Below, one piece after another: positions 25,451 through 33,880 of a stretch of DNA of 64,000 bases. Source of the DNA: Nitrospirota bacterium (GTDB taxonomy: Bacteria > Nitrospirota > Thermodesulfovibrionia > Thermodesulfovibrionales > UBA1546); NCBI GenBank assembly GCA_009773185.1, contig WPIF01000014.1, forward strand, positions 1-64,000. The letters are read 5' to 3'. How positions within the stretch are numbered: the stretch's first letter is position 1; each line of letters starts with the position of its first letter. A program made the position numbers and the translations under genes. Below the pieces are notes generated by a model. It was not told the origin of the DNA. It did not search any database and worked only from the letters and a program-made list of their open reading frames with translations.

Positions 25451-28400
25451 TCAGCCTTTCGCCCTGGCTTCCTTACTTTCACGACGCCCTGCTAACCAGC
25501 CCTTCACCATTTCCTGTATCCTGTCCATATAATAATAAACAACCGGCGTAATGTAGAGGGTTAAAAGCTGGGAGACAATAAGCCCGCCAACAACTGCAAG
25601 GCCGAGAGAACGTCGTGAATCTGATCCTGCGCCGAATCCAATGGCTATCGGCAGTGTGCCCATCAATGCCGCCATCGTGGTCATCATAATAGGCCTGAAA
25701 CGGATAATGGCGCCTTCGTAAATAGCATCCATCGGTTTCTTCCCCTCATTTCGCTGGGCCTCAAGCGCAAAGTCAATCATCATAATGGCATTTTTCTTCA
25801 CAATGCCTACAAGCATTATGATTCCTACAAAGGCATATAGGTTCAGGTCCTTTCCGAATATCAAGAGAGTGAGAAGAGCTCCGAAACCAGCAGACGGCAG
25901 GCCTGAGAGAATGGTCAGGGGGTGGATATAACTCTCATAGAGTATGCCAAGTACGATATATATCACAACAATAGCAAGTATCAGGAGCATAGCAAGCCCT
26001 TTTGTAGATGCCTGATATACCTGCGCTGTTCCCTGAAATCCTGTGGTTATAGAGGCCGGAAGGGCTCTTGCCTCCTTCTCAACAGCAGTCACTGCATCAC
26101 CCAAAGGGGTCCCTGGTTTGAGATTAAACGAGATTGTAACGGCATTAATCTGCCCCAGGTGGTTAATGGATAATGGTCCAAGCCCCTTTTCCATCGTTGA
26201 CAGAGAAGAGAGCGGCACCAGTTCTCCGGTGTTAGAGCGGACATAGAGCATGCTTAGCGCTGACGGGTCCATCTGATATTGCGGCTCCAGTTCCATGATC
26301 ACATTGTATTGATTTGTGGGAGTGTATATGGCAGATACCTGCCGGGTTCCGTAGGCCGAGTAGAGGGTCTCTTCTATCTGCTGGGCGGTGATACCGAGAC
26401 TGGCAGCCCGGTCGCGGTCAATATCCAGGTTAAGTTGAGGGCTCTTCATTTGTAAATCACTGGTCACGTCCTGCAACATCGGCAGTCCTCGCAACTTCAT
26501 CTCAAAGTCGGTTGCATTCTTATAAAGTTCATCTGTCTCAGGGCTCTGAAGGACAAACTGATACTGTGCCTTTGACATGGTTGCCTCAAGGCGGATTGGA
26601 GGCGGGTTCTGCATAAACATCAAAACACCCGGGACTCCCATCACCTTAGGGCGTAGATTCTGGATAATCTGGTCTGCATTAAGCTTGCGTTCGTGGCGAG
26701 GCTTAAGTTTTATAAACATGAAGCCGCTGTTTGAGCCTACCCGCGACCCGCCTGCTCCGACCGCAGACATGAAAGCTTCAATGTTCGGGTCCTGAAGCAC
26801 TATATCTGCCAGTTTCTGCTGGTGCCGTTTCATGTCCTCAAAGGAGATACCCTGTGCGCCTTCAGTTGAAGCAAAAAGCGCGCCGATATCGTCTGACGGC
26901 AGAAGCCCCATCGGCATCTTAGTAAAGAGCCAAAGAGTAAGCACTGTCATAACCGCAGTAATAACTATAACAGCCCTGCGTAACCCGAGTATCCGTTTGA
27001 GTGTCCGCTCATAGAGATTGCGCATACCGTTAAAAAACCTCTCCATTGCATTGTACATACGCCCGTGACGCTCTGCGGCATGCGGCTTGAGAAAACGGCT
27101 GCCGAGCATTGGTGTCAGAGTCAGGGAAACGACACCTGAGAGCAGGATAGCTACTGTGATAGTCACGGCAAACTCATGTAACATTCTTCCCAGCATACCG
27201 CCCATAAAAAGGACCGGGATGAAAACCGCAACTAAAGAGAGAGTCATCGAGATGATAGTAAATCCAATCTCCTTAGAGCCTCTTAATGCCGCATCCATCG
27301 GCTTCTCTCCGTGCTCCATGTGGCGGACTATGTTTTCGAGCATTACTATTGCGTCATCCACTACAAAACCAACCGAGAGTGTCAGAGCCATAAGTGTTAT
27401 ATTGTTGACTGAGAACCCCAGGCCATACATTGCCGCAAACGTACCTATTATAGAGAGCGGAAGTGCCAGGCTTGGGATGATTGTGGCCGACAGATTGCGA
27501 AGGAAGAGGAAAATCACCAGAATAACCAAAGCTATAGTAAGCAGCAGCGTAAATTTAACATCAGCTACTGAATCCCTGATAGATTCAGTCCGGTCAAAGA
27601 GAATATTAAGCTGAACGTTCCCGGGCAACTGGTCTCTGAAACCGGGGATTTGTTTTTTTATGCTGTCAACAACTTCTATGGTGTTAGTGCCGGGCTGACG
27701 CTGAATTGCAAGAACTATGGCACGGGTTGACTTTCCCTCTGCGTTGTACCATGCTGCAATTTTATCATTTTCAACGCTGTCCATAACCTTTGCTATATCC
27801 TGCAGGCGCACTGGTGCGCCGTTGCGATAAGCGACAACCATCGGCTTAAATGCCTCTGCATTATAAAGCTGGCCTGTTGCCTGTATTGTAAATGCCTGTT
27901 TGTCTCCCTGAAGCCCGCCTGTGGGTATATTCACATTCCAGCGTGCCAGGGCTGATGAAACCTCATCTATGCCTATCTTACGGTTCGCAAGTTTCTGAGG
28001 GTCGAGTTGCACACGCACAGCATATTTTTGTGAACCGTATACCTGCACCTGCGCCACGCCGCTGATCATCGAGATACGCGGAGAAATAATGGTGTCAGCG
28101 TATTCGTTTACAGCAGAGAGGGGCAGGGTCTGCGAGATAAGGGCGAGATAAAGCACCGCCTGGTCAGCGGGGTTTACCTTTCTATATGACGGAGGGTTTG
28201 GCATGTCCTGTGGAAGCTGGCGGGCAGCTTTTGATATAGATGCCTGAACGTCCTGTGCAGCGGCATCAATATCGCGCTCCAGGGCAAACTTAAGCGTAAT
28301 AGTAGACACACCCTGGCCATTGGTTGATGTCATTGAGTCAAGGCCGGCTATGGTCGAGAACTGGCGCTCCAGCGGAGTTGCAACAGCACTGGCCATGGTC

Positions 28401-28570
28401 TCCGGGCTGGCACCAGGCAGGTTGGAAGTCACCTGTATAGTAGGAAAATCTATATTAGGAAGGTCATTGACCGGTAAAATCCTGTATGCAAAGAGCCCGA
28501 AAATCATCACGGCCAGCATAACAAGGCTGGTCATTATAGGCCGTTTTATGAAAAGGTCGGATATTTTCAC
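25451..28570 (-). CDS. RND efflux pump, HAE1/MdtBC-like inner-membrane transporter
   Basis: 1039 residues, twelve-helix RND layout with two periplasmic loops. The start MKISDLFIKRPIMTSLVM is typical of MdtB/MdtC-type pumps. The proton-relay Asp pair is in GFVVDDAIVMLENIVRHME (around residue 405), and the C-terminal half has the matching LVGIVKKNAIMMIDFALEAQ. The pump is driven by proton flow and would take substrates from the periplasm. The ATG overlaps the adaptor gene stop (ATGA). Confidence 0.97.
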   Translation of the reverse strand: MKISDLFIKRPIMTSLVMLAVMIFGLFAYRILPVNDLPNIDFPTIQVTSNLPGASPETMASAVATPLERQFSTIAGLDSMTSTNGQGVSTITLKFALERDIDAAAQDVQASISKAARQLPQDMPNPPSYRKVNPADQAVLYLALISQTLPLSAVNEYADTIISPRISMISGVAQVQVYGSQKYAVRVQLDPQKLANRKIGIDEVSSALARWNVNIPTGGLQGDKQAFTIQATGQLYNAEAFKPMVVAYRNGAPVRLQDIAKVMDSVENDKIAAWYNAEGKSTRAIVLAIQRQPGTNTIEVVDSIKKQIPGFRDQLPGNVQLNILFDRTESIRDSVADVKFTLLLTIALVILVIFLFLRNLSATIIPSLALPLSIIGTFAAMYGLGFSVNNITLMALTLSVGFVVDDAIVMLENIVRHMEHGEKPMDAALRGSKEIGFTIISMTLSLVAVFIPVLFMGGMLGRMLHEFAVTITVAILLSGVVSLTLTPMLGSRFLKPHAAERHGRMYNAMERFFNGMRNLYERTLKRILGLRRAVIVITAVMTVLTLWLFTKMPMGLLPSDDIGALFASTEGAQGISFEDMKRHQQKLADIVLQDPNIEAFMSAVGAGGSRVGSNSGFMFIKLKPRHERKLNADQIIQNLRPKVMGVPGVLMFMQNPPPIRLEATMSKAQYQFVLQSPETDELYKNATDFEMKLRGLPMLQDVTSDLQMKSPQLNLDIDRDRAASLGITAQQIEETLYSAYGTRQVSAIYTPTNQYNVIMELEPQYQMDPSALSMLYVRSNTGELVPLSSLSTMEKGLGPLSINHLGQINAVTISFNLKPGTPLGDAVTAVEKEARALPASITTGFQGTAQVYQASTKGLAMLLILAIVVIYIVLGILYESYIHPLTILSGLPSAGFGALLTLLIFGKDLNLYAFVGIIMLVGIVKKNAIMMIDFALEAQRNEGKKPMDAIYEGAIIRFRPIMMTTMAALMGTLPIAIGFGAGSDSRRSLGLAVVGGLIVSQLLTLYITPVVYYYMDRIQEMVKGWLAGRRESKEARAKG

Positions 28571-29760
28571 TTTGTCTTATCTTTAGCCGGAACTTCCGGT
28601 TTTTGATTTTGCTCTATGCCCTTTGCTCCCTGCTCTTTGCTCTCTGCTCCCTGCGGCTTCCTTATCTCTACCTTGGCCCCCGGCATAAGACGCATCTGGC
28701 CGTCGGTGACAACTATCTCACCGGGGTCCAGTCCCTTTTCGATTACAGTTACATCTTCGTATGTGATACCCGCGGTAACCGGACGAAGCTCCGCTGTATC
28801 ATTCTTCACAACAAAGGCGAACTGGCCCTGCTGTCCTGTCTGGACTGCCTGGGAAGAAACAACAATTGCATCCTGAATAGTCGAAAGGGTAATTTGGACC
28901 GTGACAAATTGTCCCGGCCACAGGGCCTTATCCTTATTATCAAAGGTTGCCTTCAGCTTAATTGTTCCGGTTGCAGTGTCAACAGTGTTGTCCACAAAGG
29001 TCAATACGCCGTGAAAGGGGTTCTTGTCGTCTTTTGAGAAAAAGATATCCACTGAGAGATTGCCTGATTTCATACGCCTTTTTATTTCGTGCAGGTATTG
29101 CTCGGGAACAGAAAAAGTCACGTATACAGGCTGAATCTGATTAATAACCACCATAGGTTTATCATCATTTGCCTTAACCACATTGCCCTGGTTAACCAGC
29201 AGACTTCCTGTCCTGCCCGAAACAGGCGCGTATATGGAGCAGTAACTGAGTTGAAGCCCTGCATTCTCAACAGCAGCTGCATCGGCCTTTAAAGTCGCCT
29301 TTATTGCCTCTGCATTTGCAAATATCTGCTCGTATTGTGAACTGCTGACAAGCTGTTCTTTATACAACTCCTTATACCTCACAACATCTTCCTCAGCCTT
29401 TTTAGCCAGGGCAGTATCTCTTGCAAGGTTAGCTTTAGCTGATTCAAGAGCTGTTTTATAGGTGCGCGGGTCAATAGTAAAGAGCAGCGCTCCCTTATTT
29501 ACGTCCTGCCCCTCACGGAAATATACTTTCTCCAGCTCACCGCCAACCCGCGCTTTTATTGATACAGTTGAATAGGCTTCAACATTTCCTATCGCACGTA
29601 TTTGAACAGGCACTGTTTTTTTAACAACTGTACCAACAGTCACAGGCACCGCCGGTTTCTTCATCTGCTGTTCTTTTCCCTTGCAGGCAGGCAAAAACAG
29701 TAAACAATAAACACTAAACAGCAGACAGCAGGCTGTAACAAAAAAAGAATGCTTTTTCAT
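28567..29760 (-). CDS. RND efflux adaptor lipoprotein (AcrA/MdtA-like)
   Basis: 397 residues. The N-terminus is a lipoprotein signal with a lipobox at LPAC-K (around residues 23-27). Then come the lipoyl half-motif KARVGGELEKVYFREGQDV, a helical hairpin, IYAPVSGRTGSLLVNQGNVV and the beta-barrel domains. Both ends are unusual: the signal peptide (ACCLLFSVYCLLF) and the C-terminal tail (GAESKEQGAKGIEQ) are encoded by heptamer repeats at 29699-29735 and 28603-28650. It overlaps TolC and RND genes by ATGA on both sides. Confidence 0.95.
   Translation of the reverse strand: MKKHSFFVTACCLLFSVYCLLFLPACKGKEQQMKKPAVPVTVGTVVKKTVPVQIRAIGNVEAYSTVSIKARVGGELEKVYFREGQDVNKGALLFTIDPRTYKTALESAKANLARDTALAKKAEEDVVRYKELYKEQLVSSSQYEQIFANAEAIKATLKADAAAVENAGLQLSYCSIYAPVSGRTGSLLVNQGNVVKANDDKPMVVINQIQPVYVTFSVPEQYLHEIKRRMKSGNLSVDIFFSKDDKNPFHGVLTFVDNTVDTATGTIKLKATFDNKDKALWPGQFVTVQITLSTIQDAIVVSSQAVQTGQQGQFAFVVKNDTAELRPVTAGITYEDVTVIEKGLDPGEIVVTDGQMRLMPGAKVEIRKPQGAESKEQGAKGIEQNQKPEVPAKDKTK
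28603..28650 (-). repeat. Heptamer repeat encoding the adaptor's C-terminal tail
   Basis: Reading the minus strand, units such as GGGAGCA GAGAGCA AAGAGCA GGGAGCA AAGGGCA TAGAGCA follow one another. The array is translated in frame and gives the Glu/Gln/Lys-rich end of the adaptor. Confidence 0.7.
29699..29735. repeat. Heptamer repeat inside the adaptor signal peptide
   Basis: On the plus strand the units are AGTAAAC AATAAAC ACTAAAC AGCAGAC AGCAGGC. The array encodes the hydrophobic core of the lipoprotein signal, showing that repeat DNA has been recruited as a functional export signal. Confidence 0.65.
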
Positions 29761-31136
29761 CTTAGGTTTCCTTCCTTATTCTGACTGACGACCGACGGCT
29801 GAGGACTGATAACTGATTTAAGCAGCATCCCTGTTGCACGTTTTAATCTCAAGATAGAAAGCTGATAATTATATTTCGCATCTGCAAGCTGCCTCTGCGC
29901 AGTAACAAGCAGAGTATTTGCGTCCATAACATCCAGGCTGTTTGCAATGCCGTATTCAAACTGTTTTGATACAGCCTTATAATTGTCCTCTGCATATACG
30001 GCCTGCGCCTCAAACTTCTCTGTAATACCTTTTTGGGTTACGAGATCAAGATATGCATTTTCCACTTCAATGCCGACTGATTTTTTCCTGTCCTCATAAA
30101 CAAGCATGACCTGTCTCTGCTTTGACTCTGCTTCCCGTACCTCTGCCCTTCTGAGGCCTCCCTCAAAAAATGCAAAATTAAGCTTAACGCCGCCATATAC
30201 GCTTTCTCTATTGTAAGCAGCTGATTTAGGGTCCTCATTTTTTCTTGAATAGACGCCCTCGACAGAAAGGGTCGGCCAGTATGAGCCCTGTGTATATCTG
30301 ACCTGGTCTTCTCCTATTTTTTTCTGGAGCTCAAGGCTTTTAAGCTCTACCCTCTCTGAAAATGCTGTCTGTTTTAAGGTTTCGATTGCCTGGCCAGGCT
30401 TGCCATCTGCCGCATACTGGCTGCTGTCTGCTGTTTCCTTAACGTCATAACTTCCATCTATTCCTGCAATCCTTGCAAGGACAGCCTTCGCAACCTGAAG
30501 CCCGTTCCTTGCCTTTATCTCTTCTGACTGCGCTCCGGATAACTCTGCCTCTGCCCTGAGAAGCGTGGTCTTTGTAACCTCACCGACCTTGAGCCTGATA
30601 GCAGCAGCATCCCTGTATTTGGTTAACCTCTCGACATTCGAACTCGTAATCTCAAATGCCTTCTTTGCCCTCAACACATCATAATATGCAGACGAAACGC
30701 TAAGGAGATACTCTTCCTTTACTGAATCGAGATCATATCTGCTCTTCTCTATGTTTTCTTTTGATATATTGAAGGCAGTGGCTTCCCTGCCGCTCAAAGA
30801 TACCGACTGGTCAAGCCTGACACCCCAGTACTCAGCATCTTCAGGCTGAATAACAGACCCTGCGGAAGAGAATTTATCTTCGGTATACCTCGTATAATTC
30901 CAGAAAGCAGACAGCTTCGGCAAAAGTACGGACCTCGCCTTGTCCTTCCCTGTTTCTGCAATAAACAGATCCTCCTCGGATATCTTGATGCGTTCAGAGC
31001 GTTCCAGCGCAATCCTGTAAAGGTCATCAAGGCCGTATTCAACTGCATGGGCATAATTTGCAAAAATAATTATTGAAAAAAGAATTAACAAAATACTTTT
31101 TAGCTGATTACTCATTGCTGATTGCTCATTGCTCAT
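29757..31136 (-). CDS. TolC family outer-membrane efflux channel (first copy)
   Basis: 459 residues. The helix-rich TolC repeats are evident (YLLSVSSAYYDVLRAKKAF; IEVENAYLDLVTQKGITEKF). A signal peptide lies at ~13-31 (KSILLILFSIIIFANYAHA). The extra N-terminal MSNEQSAMSNQL and C-terminal SVISPQPSVVSQN stretches are products of heptamer repeats at 31101-31140 and 29780-29817. The start overlaps the TetR stop by ATGA and the end overlaps the adaptor start. Confidence 0.93.
   Translation of the reverse strand: MSNEQSAMSNQLKSILLILFSIIIFANYAHAVEYGLDDLYRIALERSERIKISEEDLFIAETGKDKARSVLLPKLSAFWNYTRYTEDKFSSAGSVIQPEDAEYWGVRLDQSVSLSGREATAFNISKENIEKSRYDLDSVKEEYLLSVSSAYYDVLRAKKAFEITSSNVERLTKYRDAAAIRLKVGEVTKTTLLRAEAELSGAQSEEIKARNGLQVAKAVLARIAGIDGSYDVKETADSSQYAADGKPGQAIETLKQTAFSERVELKSLELQKKIGEDQVRYTQGSYWPTLSVEGVYSRKNEDPKSAAYNRESVYGGVKLNFAFFEGGLRRAEVREAESKQRQVMLVYEDRKKSVGIEVENAYLDLVTQKGITEKFEAQAVYAEDNYKAVSKQFEYGIANSLDVMDANTLLVTAQRQLADAKYNYQLSILRLKRATGMLLKSVISPQPSVVSQNKEGNLR
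29780..29817. repeat. Heptamer repeat encoding the TolC C-terminus
   Basis: Plus-strand units ACTGACG ACCGACG GCTGAGG ACTGATA ACTGATT lie at the 3' end of the first tolC gene and are translated. Confidence 0.6.
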
Positions 31137-31144
31137 TGTTTATT
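31101..31144. repeat. Heptamer repeat at the TetR/TolC junction
   Basis: Plus-strand units GCTGATT ACTCATT GCTGATT GCTCATT GCTCATT GTTTATT straddle the end of tetR and the start of tolC. They supply the overlapping stop/start and the first dozen TolC residues. Confidence 0.7.
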
Positions 31145-31714
31145 CCTCCTTATAAGTCCGTTAAGTATAAGATTACTGCATTCCTCAGGCGAAAAAAGTG
31201 AATCCGGCTCCACTACGATTGAAAGGATAAAACCCCTTATGACACTGAAGATTATCCTGGCTGTTTCCTGCACATTCACCTTTTTGAATACACCTGATTG
31301 AATTCCCTGCCTGATTATGTTCTCGACGAGCCCTCTTTGCTTCTTAAAAAATTTTCTTTTCATCTCAAGGCCGAATGCAAACCCGTGCTCCCTCCCCTGT
31401 ACAAGGATGATCTCCTTATGCTTTTTTGCATAATTAAGGCTCATCGCTATGAAGATGCCGAGCGCCTCTGCAGGGTCATTGATATCTTTTACCGATTCCA
31501 TTGTCTTATCCGCAAAGTCACCCATCCTGCTTTTCATCAGGGTGAGATAAAGGTCTTCCTTGTTCTTGAAATAGAGGTACAGGCCGCCAATGCTTATGTC
31601 AGAGGCCTTTGCTATCACCCTCATGTTCGCCTTTGCATAGCCGTACTCGGCGAACACCTTCATCGCCGCATCAAGGATTCTCTTCTTTGATTTTATGCCT
31701 GAACGTTTGTTCAT
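31133..31714 (-). CDS. TetR/AcrR family repressor of the efflux operon
   Basis: 193 residues. The N-terminal helix-turn-helix is RILDAAMKVFAEYGYAKAN followed by SIGGLYLYFKNKEDLYLTL, the canonical TetR DNA-binding region (residues ~10-58). The remaining helices form the ligand and dimer domain. It is the first gene of the operon. Two palindromic sites over and upstream of its own ATG imply autorepression, with efflux substrates as probable inducers. Confidence 0.95.
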   Translation of the reverse strand: MNKRSGIKSKKRILDAAMKVFAEYGYAKANMRVIAKASDISIGGLYLYFKNKEDLYLTLMKSRMGDFADKTMESVKDINDPAEALGIFIAMSLNYAKKHKEIILVQGREHGFAFGLEMKRKFFKKQRGLVENIIRQGIQSGVFKKVNVQETARIIFSVIRGFILSIVVEPDSLFSPEECSNLILNGLIRRNKQ

Positions 31715-31729
31715 GTGAACTTATGTTCA
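31700..31729. promoter_or_regulatory. Twin TetR operators, TGAAC-N4-GTTCA
   Basis: TGAACGTTTGTTCA (31700-31713) and TGAACTTATGTTCA (31716-31729) are two perfect palindromes with identical arms, centre-to-centre 16 bp. The first covers the tetR start codon. This matches the usual TetR autoregulatory layout. Confidence 0.75.
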
Positions 31730-31768
31730 GTTTATGACAACAATGGTTTTATGTCAAGTATTTTTTGG

Positions 31769-31793
31769 ATTCCGGCCTACGACCTGCCGGAAT
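31769..31793. repeat. REP-like palindrome
   Basis: ATTCCGGC (31769-31776) pairs with GCCGGAAT (31786-31793). A second arm pair, AGATAAC near 31806 and GGTTATCT near 31850, follows. Both resemble dispersed REP-type hairpins; no gene lies here. Confidence 0.5.
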
Positions 31794-31913
31794 GAAGGGA
31801 AAAAAAGATAACAGCAGATTGCTTCGTTTTAAGGGGCGCTGCCCCCGGTTATCTGTTCCCAATATCAAGATATAAAAGCAGGTTTTGGTTCAGGCTTTGT
31901 TGCTGCAACCAAC

Positions 31914-32507
31914 TCAGGGACTGGTTTCTCCAAGAAGCCTTTTTACAAGCCGCTTGCTTGAATCTATCAAATCATCAATCTCACATTTGCATTTATCCTC
32001 TGAGCTGTTCTCTATCTTGCCTGTCTCCACATTTATGACTGAAAGTGACAAATAGTATGTCTTTCCAACCAATCCTATTGAGCCTGTAACAATCTTCCCG
32101 ACGCCAAGCAACTGCCCTGCTTCAACAATACACTCTCCGGAAGCGCATCCTGAAAGCTGAAATTTCTGCTCCCCTAATATCTTATTCATATTGCCTCTGT
32201 CTATCACCTCATATCTGCCTGACATAACTATCTCACGCCTGATGCTCTCTGACAATGGACGGACAACGGCTTTGTCTACTTTATCGGATATTTCAAGGTC
32301 AAAAACAGCAAGCATGGTATCAATGCGTTTTACCGGCTTCGTTTTTTCTTCAGCAGGTTTCGTATAAACAGGTTTTACATCAGCAGGTTTCGTCTCAGCA
32401 GGCGCCGGAGGTTCTTTTGTATCTTCCGGCTTTGATGGAGCAACCAAGAAGGCAAAGGAGGGGATTGTGAGAAAAAGGATAAACAGAATTGTTAAAAGTT
32501 TTTTCAT
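31914..32507 (-). CDS. CsgG/LpoB-like secreted protein
   Basis: 197 residues. A signal peptide (1-19) is followed by a Pro/Lys/Glu-rich linker (around 25-60). The CsgG-like domain begins MLAVFDLEISDKVDKAVVRP, then GRYEVIDRGNMNKILGEQKF and ASGECIVEAGQLLGVGKIVT. This N-terminal CsgG fold is used by periplasmic or outer-membrane proteins that assemble complexes. It starts just after the TlpA-like stop (one-base gap). A specific partner cannot be named. Confidence 0.8.
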   Translation of the reverse strand: MKKLLTILFILFLTIPSFAFLVAPSKPEDTKEPPAPAETKPADVKPVYTKPAEEKTKPVKRIDTMLAVFDLEISDKVDKAVVRPLSESIRREIVMSGRYEVIDRGNMNKILGEQKFQLSGCASGECIVEAGQLLGVGKIVTGSIGLVGKTYYLSLSVINVETGKIENSSEDKCKCEIDDLIDSSKRLVKRLLGETSP

Positions 32508-32508
32508 A

Positions 32509-33015
32509 TTATTTCAAAAGCCTCCCTGCCTTTTCTCTTATCACCTTCTCGATATTCGGCAGTTCGCCTCTGATGATATCTTTCACCTTACCGTCCGAAC
32601 CGATAAAAACAGTATGCGGCAGGCCATTAACTCCGTATTCAGCCCCTATCCTGCTGTAAACATCGCTGAGTATTATGGGCTTGTCTACCTTAATCTTTGA
32701 AAGCATTTCGTTAATCTTGTCAAAGTCCTCGCCATAACCTACTATCACAATCTTAATCCCCTTTTTCCCAAATTCATCAACAAGGGAGTTCAGTACAGGA
32801 AGTTCATTTTTGCACGGCTTGCAGTAAGAGGCAAAGAAATTGAGGACTATACCTTTGACACCCTTCTTAGAAGGGGTCAGATAATCGCTCAGGTGAAAAT
32901 ACTTATTATTGGTGTCTCTCAATGAAAATAGAGGGGCAGGGTCATTGATGCTCAGGGCAAAAGCCGTTGATGCTGTCAGGAAAAGCAGATATATTGATAG
33001 TATTATGGTCTTCAT
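32509..33015 (-). CDS. TlpA-like periplasmic thioredoxin-fold protein
   Basis: Start at 33015, where MKTIILSIYLLFLTASTAFA is a clean signal peptide; the longer frame adds 21 residues in front of it. The domain has PAPLFSLRDTNNKYFHLSDY, the active site NFFASYCKPCKNELPVL (CxxC) and the cis-Pro motif GLPHTVFIGSDGK. TlpA/ResA-type proteins reduce disulfides outside the cytoplasm, for instance in cytochrome c maturation. It is co-transcribed with the CsgG-like gene. Confidence 0.92.
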   Translation of the reverse strand: MKTIILSIYLLFLTASTAFALSINDPAPLFSLRDTNNKYFHLSDYLTPSKKGVKGIVLNFFASYCKPCKNELPVLNSLVDEFGKKGIKIVIVGYGEDFDKINEMLSKIKVDKPIILSDVYSRIGAEYGVNGLPHTVFIGSDGKVKDIIRGELPNIEKVIREKAGRLLK

Positions 33016-33092
33016 GCTGAAATAAGGATACAATAGGCAGAAAAGGCAAATCAAGGCAATTTTCACTCCGCAGGTCAAAGGCAGAATAAAAT

Positions 33093-33449
33093 CTATTTGA
33101 TCTTGCTTATCCTGTTCTTTGAATTAATAGTGACTATTCTGGGTTTGGAGGTTTTTATCTTTTCGTCTTCGAAATAGCCGTAGCAGAAGATGATAATCTT
33201 GTCTCCGACAGCGCCTTTTCTTGCAGTGGGGCCGTTAAGGCAGAACATCCCGGAGCCTTTTTTGCCCGGGATTACATAGGTCTCAAATCTCTCGCCGTTA
33301 TTCATATTGCTTATCATTACCTGCTCCCACGGAAGGATGCCTGCTTTTTTGAGGATTCCTTCGTCTATGGTAATGCTTCCTTCATAGGCAAGGTTTGATT
33401 CCGTAACAGTTGCCATGTGTATTTTGGCTCTTAACATGCACCTCAGCAT
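33093..33449 (-). CDS. panD: Aspartate 1-decarboxylase proenzyme
   Basis: 118 residues, starting MLRCMLRAKIHMATVTESN. The self-cleavage site is Gly24-Ser25 in LAYEGSITID; Ser25 becomes the pyruvoyl cofactor. GPTARKGAVGDKIIIFCYG is the conserved C-terminal half. It makes beta-alanine for pantothenate and CoA synthesis, complementing coaBC in this window. It stands 77 bp upstream of the tlpA-like gene. Confidence 0.97.
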   Translation of the reverse strand: MLRCMLRAKIHMATVTESNLAYEGSITIDEGILKKAGILPWEQVMISNMNNGERFETYVIPGKKGSGMFCLNGPTARKGAVGDKIIIFCYGYFEDEKIKTSKPRIVTINSKNRISKIK

Positions 33450-33498
33450 GGCAATCCCCGGTAGACAGCATTAAATGCAGAAGCGACCCCACCTTTTT

Positions 33499-33572
33499 CC
33501 TCCCCTTGGCAAGGGGAGGCCGGGAGGGGTAGAACTTTGGAACTATGGCACTTTTGGACTTTGGAACTATTT
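33499..33572. repeat. Palindrome and short repeats between gatC and panD
   Basis: CCTCCCCTTGGCAAGGGGAGG (33499-33519) is a palindrome like the centres of elements A and B. ACTTTGGAACTAT then occurs twice (around 33533 and 33558). Confidence 0.5.
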
Positions 33573-33573
33573 T

Positions 33574-33852
33574 TCATTCAATTATCTTCGGCACTCTGTA
33601 GAACTTGTCTGTATGGTCAGGCGCGTTCAGCAGGGCATCTTCCCTTGGGATGGAATTCCCGGGCATATCATCACGCATCACATTGCTTAAAGAAAGCACA
33701 TGTGATGTAGGCCCAACATCTTTTGTATTAAGCTCATCCAGTTTTTCCATGTAACTCAGTATGCCGTTAAGCTGAGGGCCGAAAAGCTCTTTTTCTTCCT
33801 CAGAAACAGACAGCCTTGCAAGTTTTGCGATATGTTCCACAGATATCTTCAT
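33574..33852 (-). CDS. gatC: Asp-tRNA(Asn)/Glu-tRNA(Gln) amidotransferase subunit C
   Basis: 92 residues from the ATG at 33852, giving MKISVEHIAKLARLSVSEEE. The frame extends upstream but the conserved GatC start lies here. The core contains ILSYMEKLDELNTKDVGPTS and DALLNAPDHTDKFYRVPKI. GatC stabilises GatA in the GatCAB complex that makes Asn-tRNA or Gln-tRNA by transamidation. gatA and gatB are not in the window. It follows the helicase gene by 28 bp. Confidence 0.95.
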   Translation of the reverse strand: MKISVEHIAKLARLSVSEEEKELFGPQLNGILSYMEKLDELNTKDVGPTSHVLSLSNVMRDDMPGNSIPREDALLNAPDHTDKFYRVPKIIE

Positions 33853-33880
33853 ATAGCTGATAGCTGTCAGTAAGTTTTTT

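Noticed and set aside
28603-31144. CRISPR or IS ends at the heptamer arrays
   Set aside because: The unit is 7 nt, degenerate and in coding DNA, with no transposase nearby.
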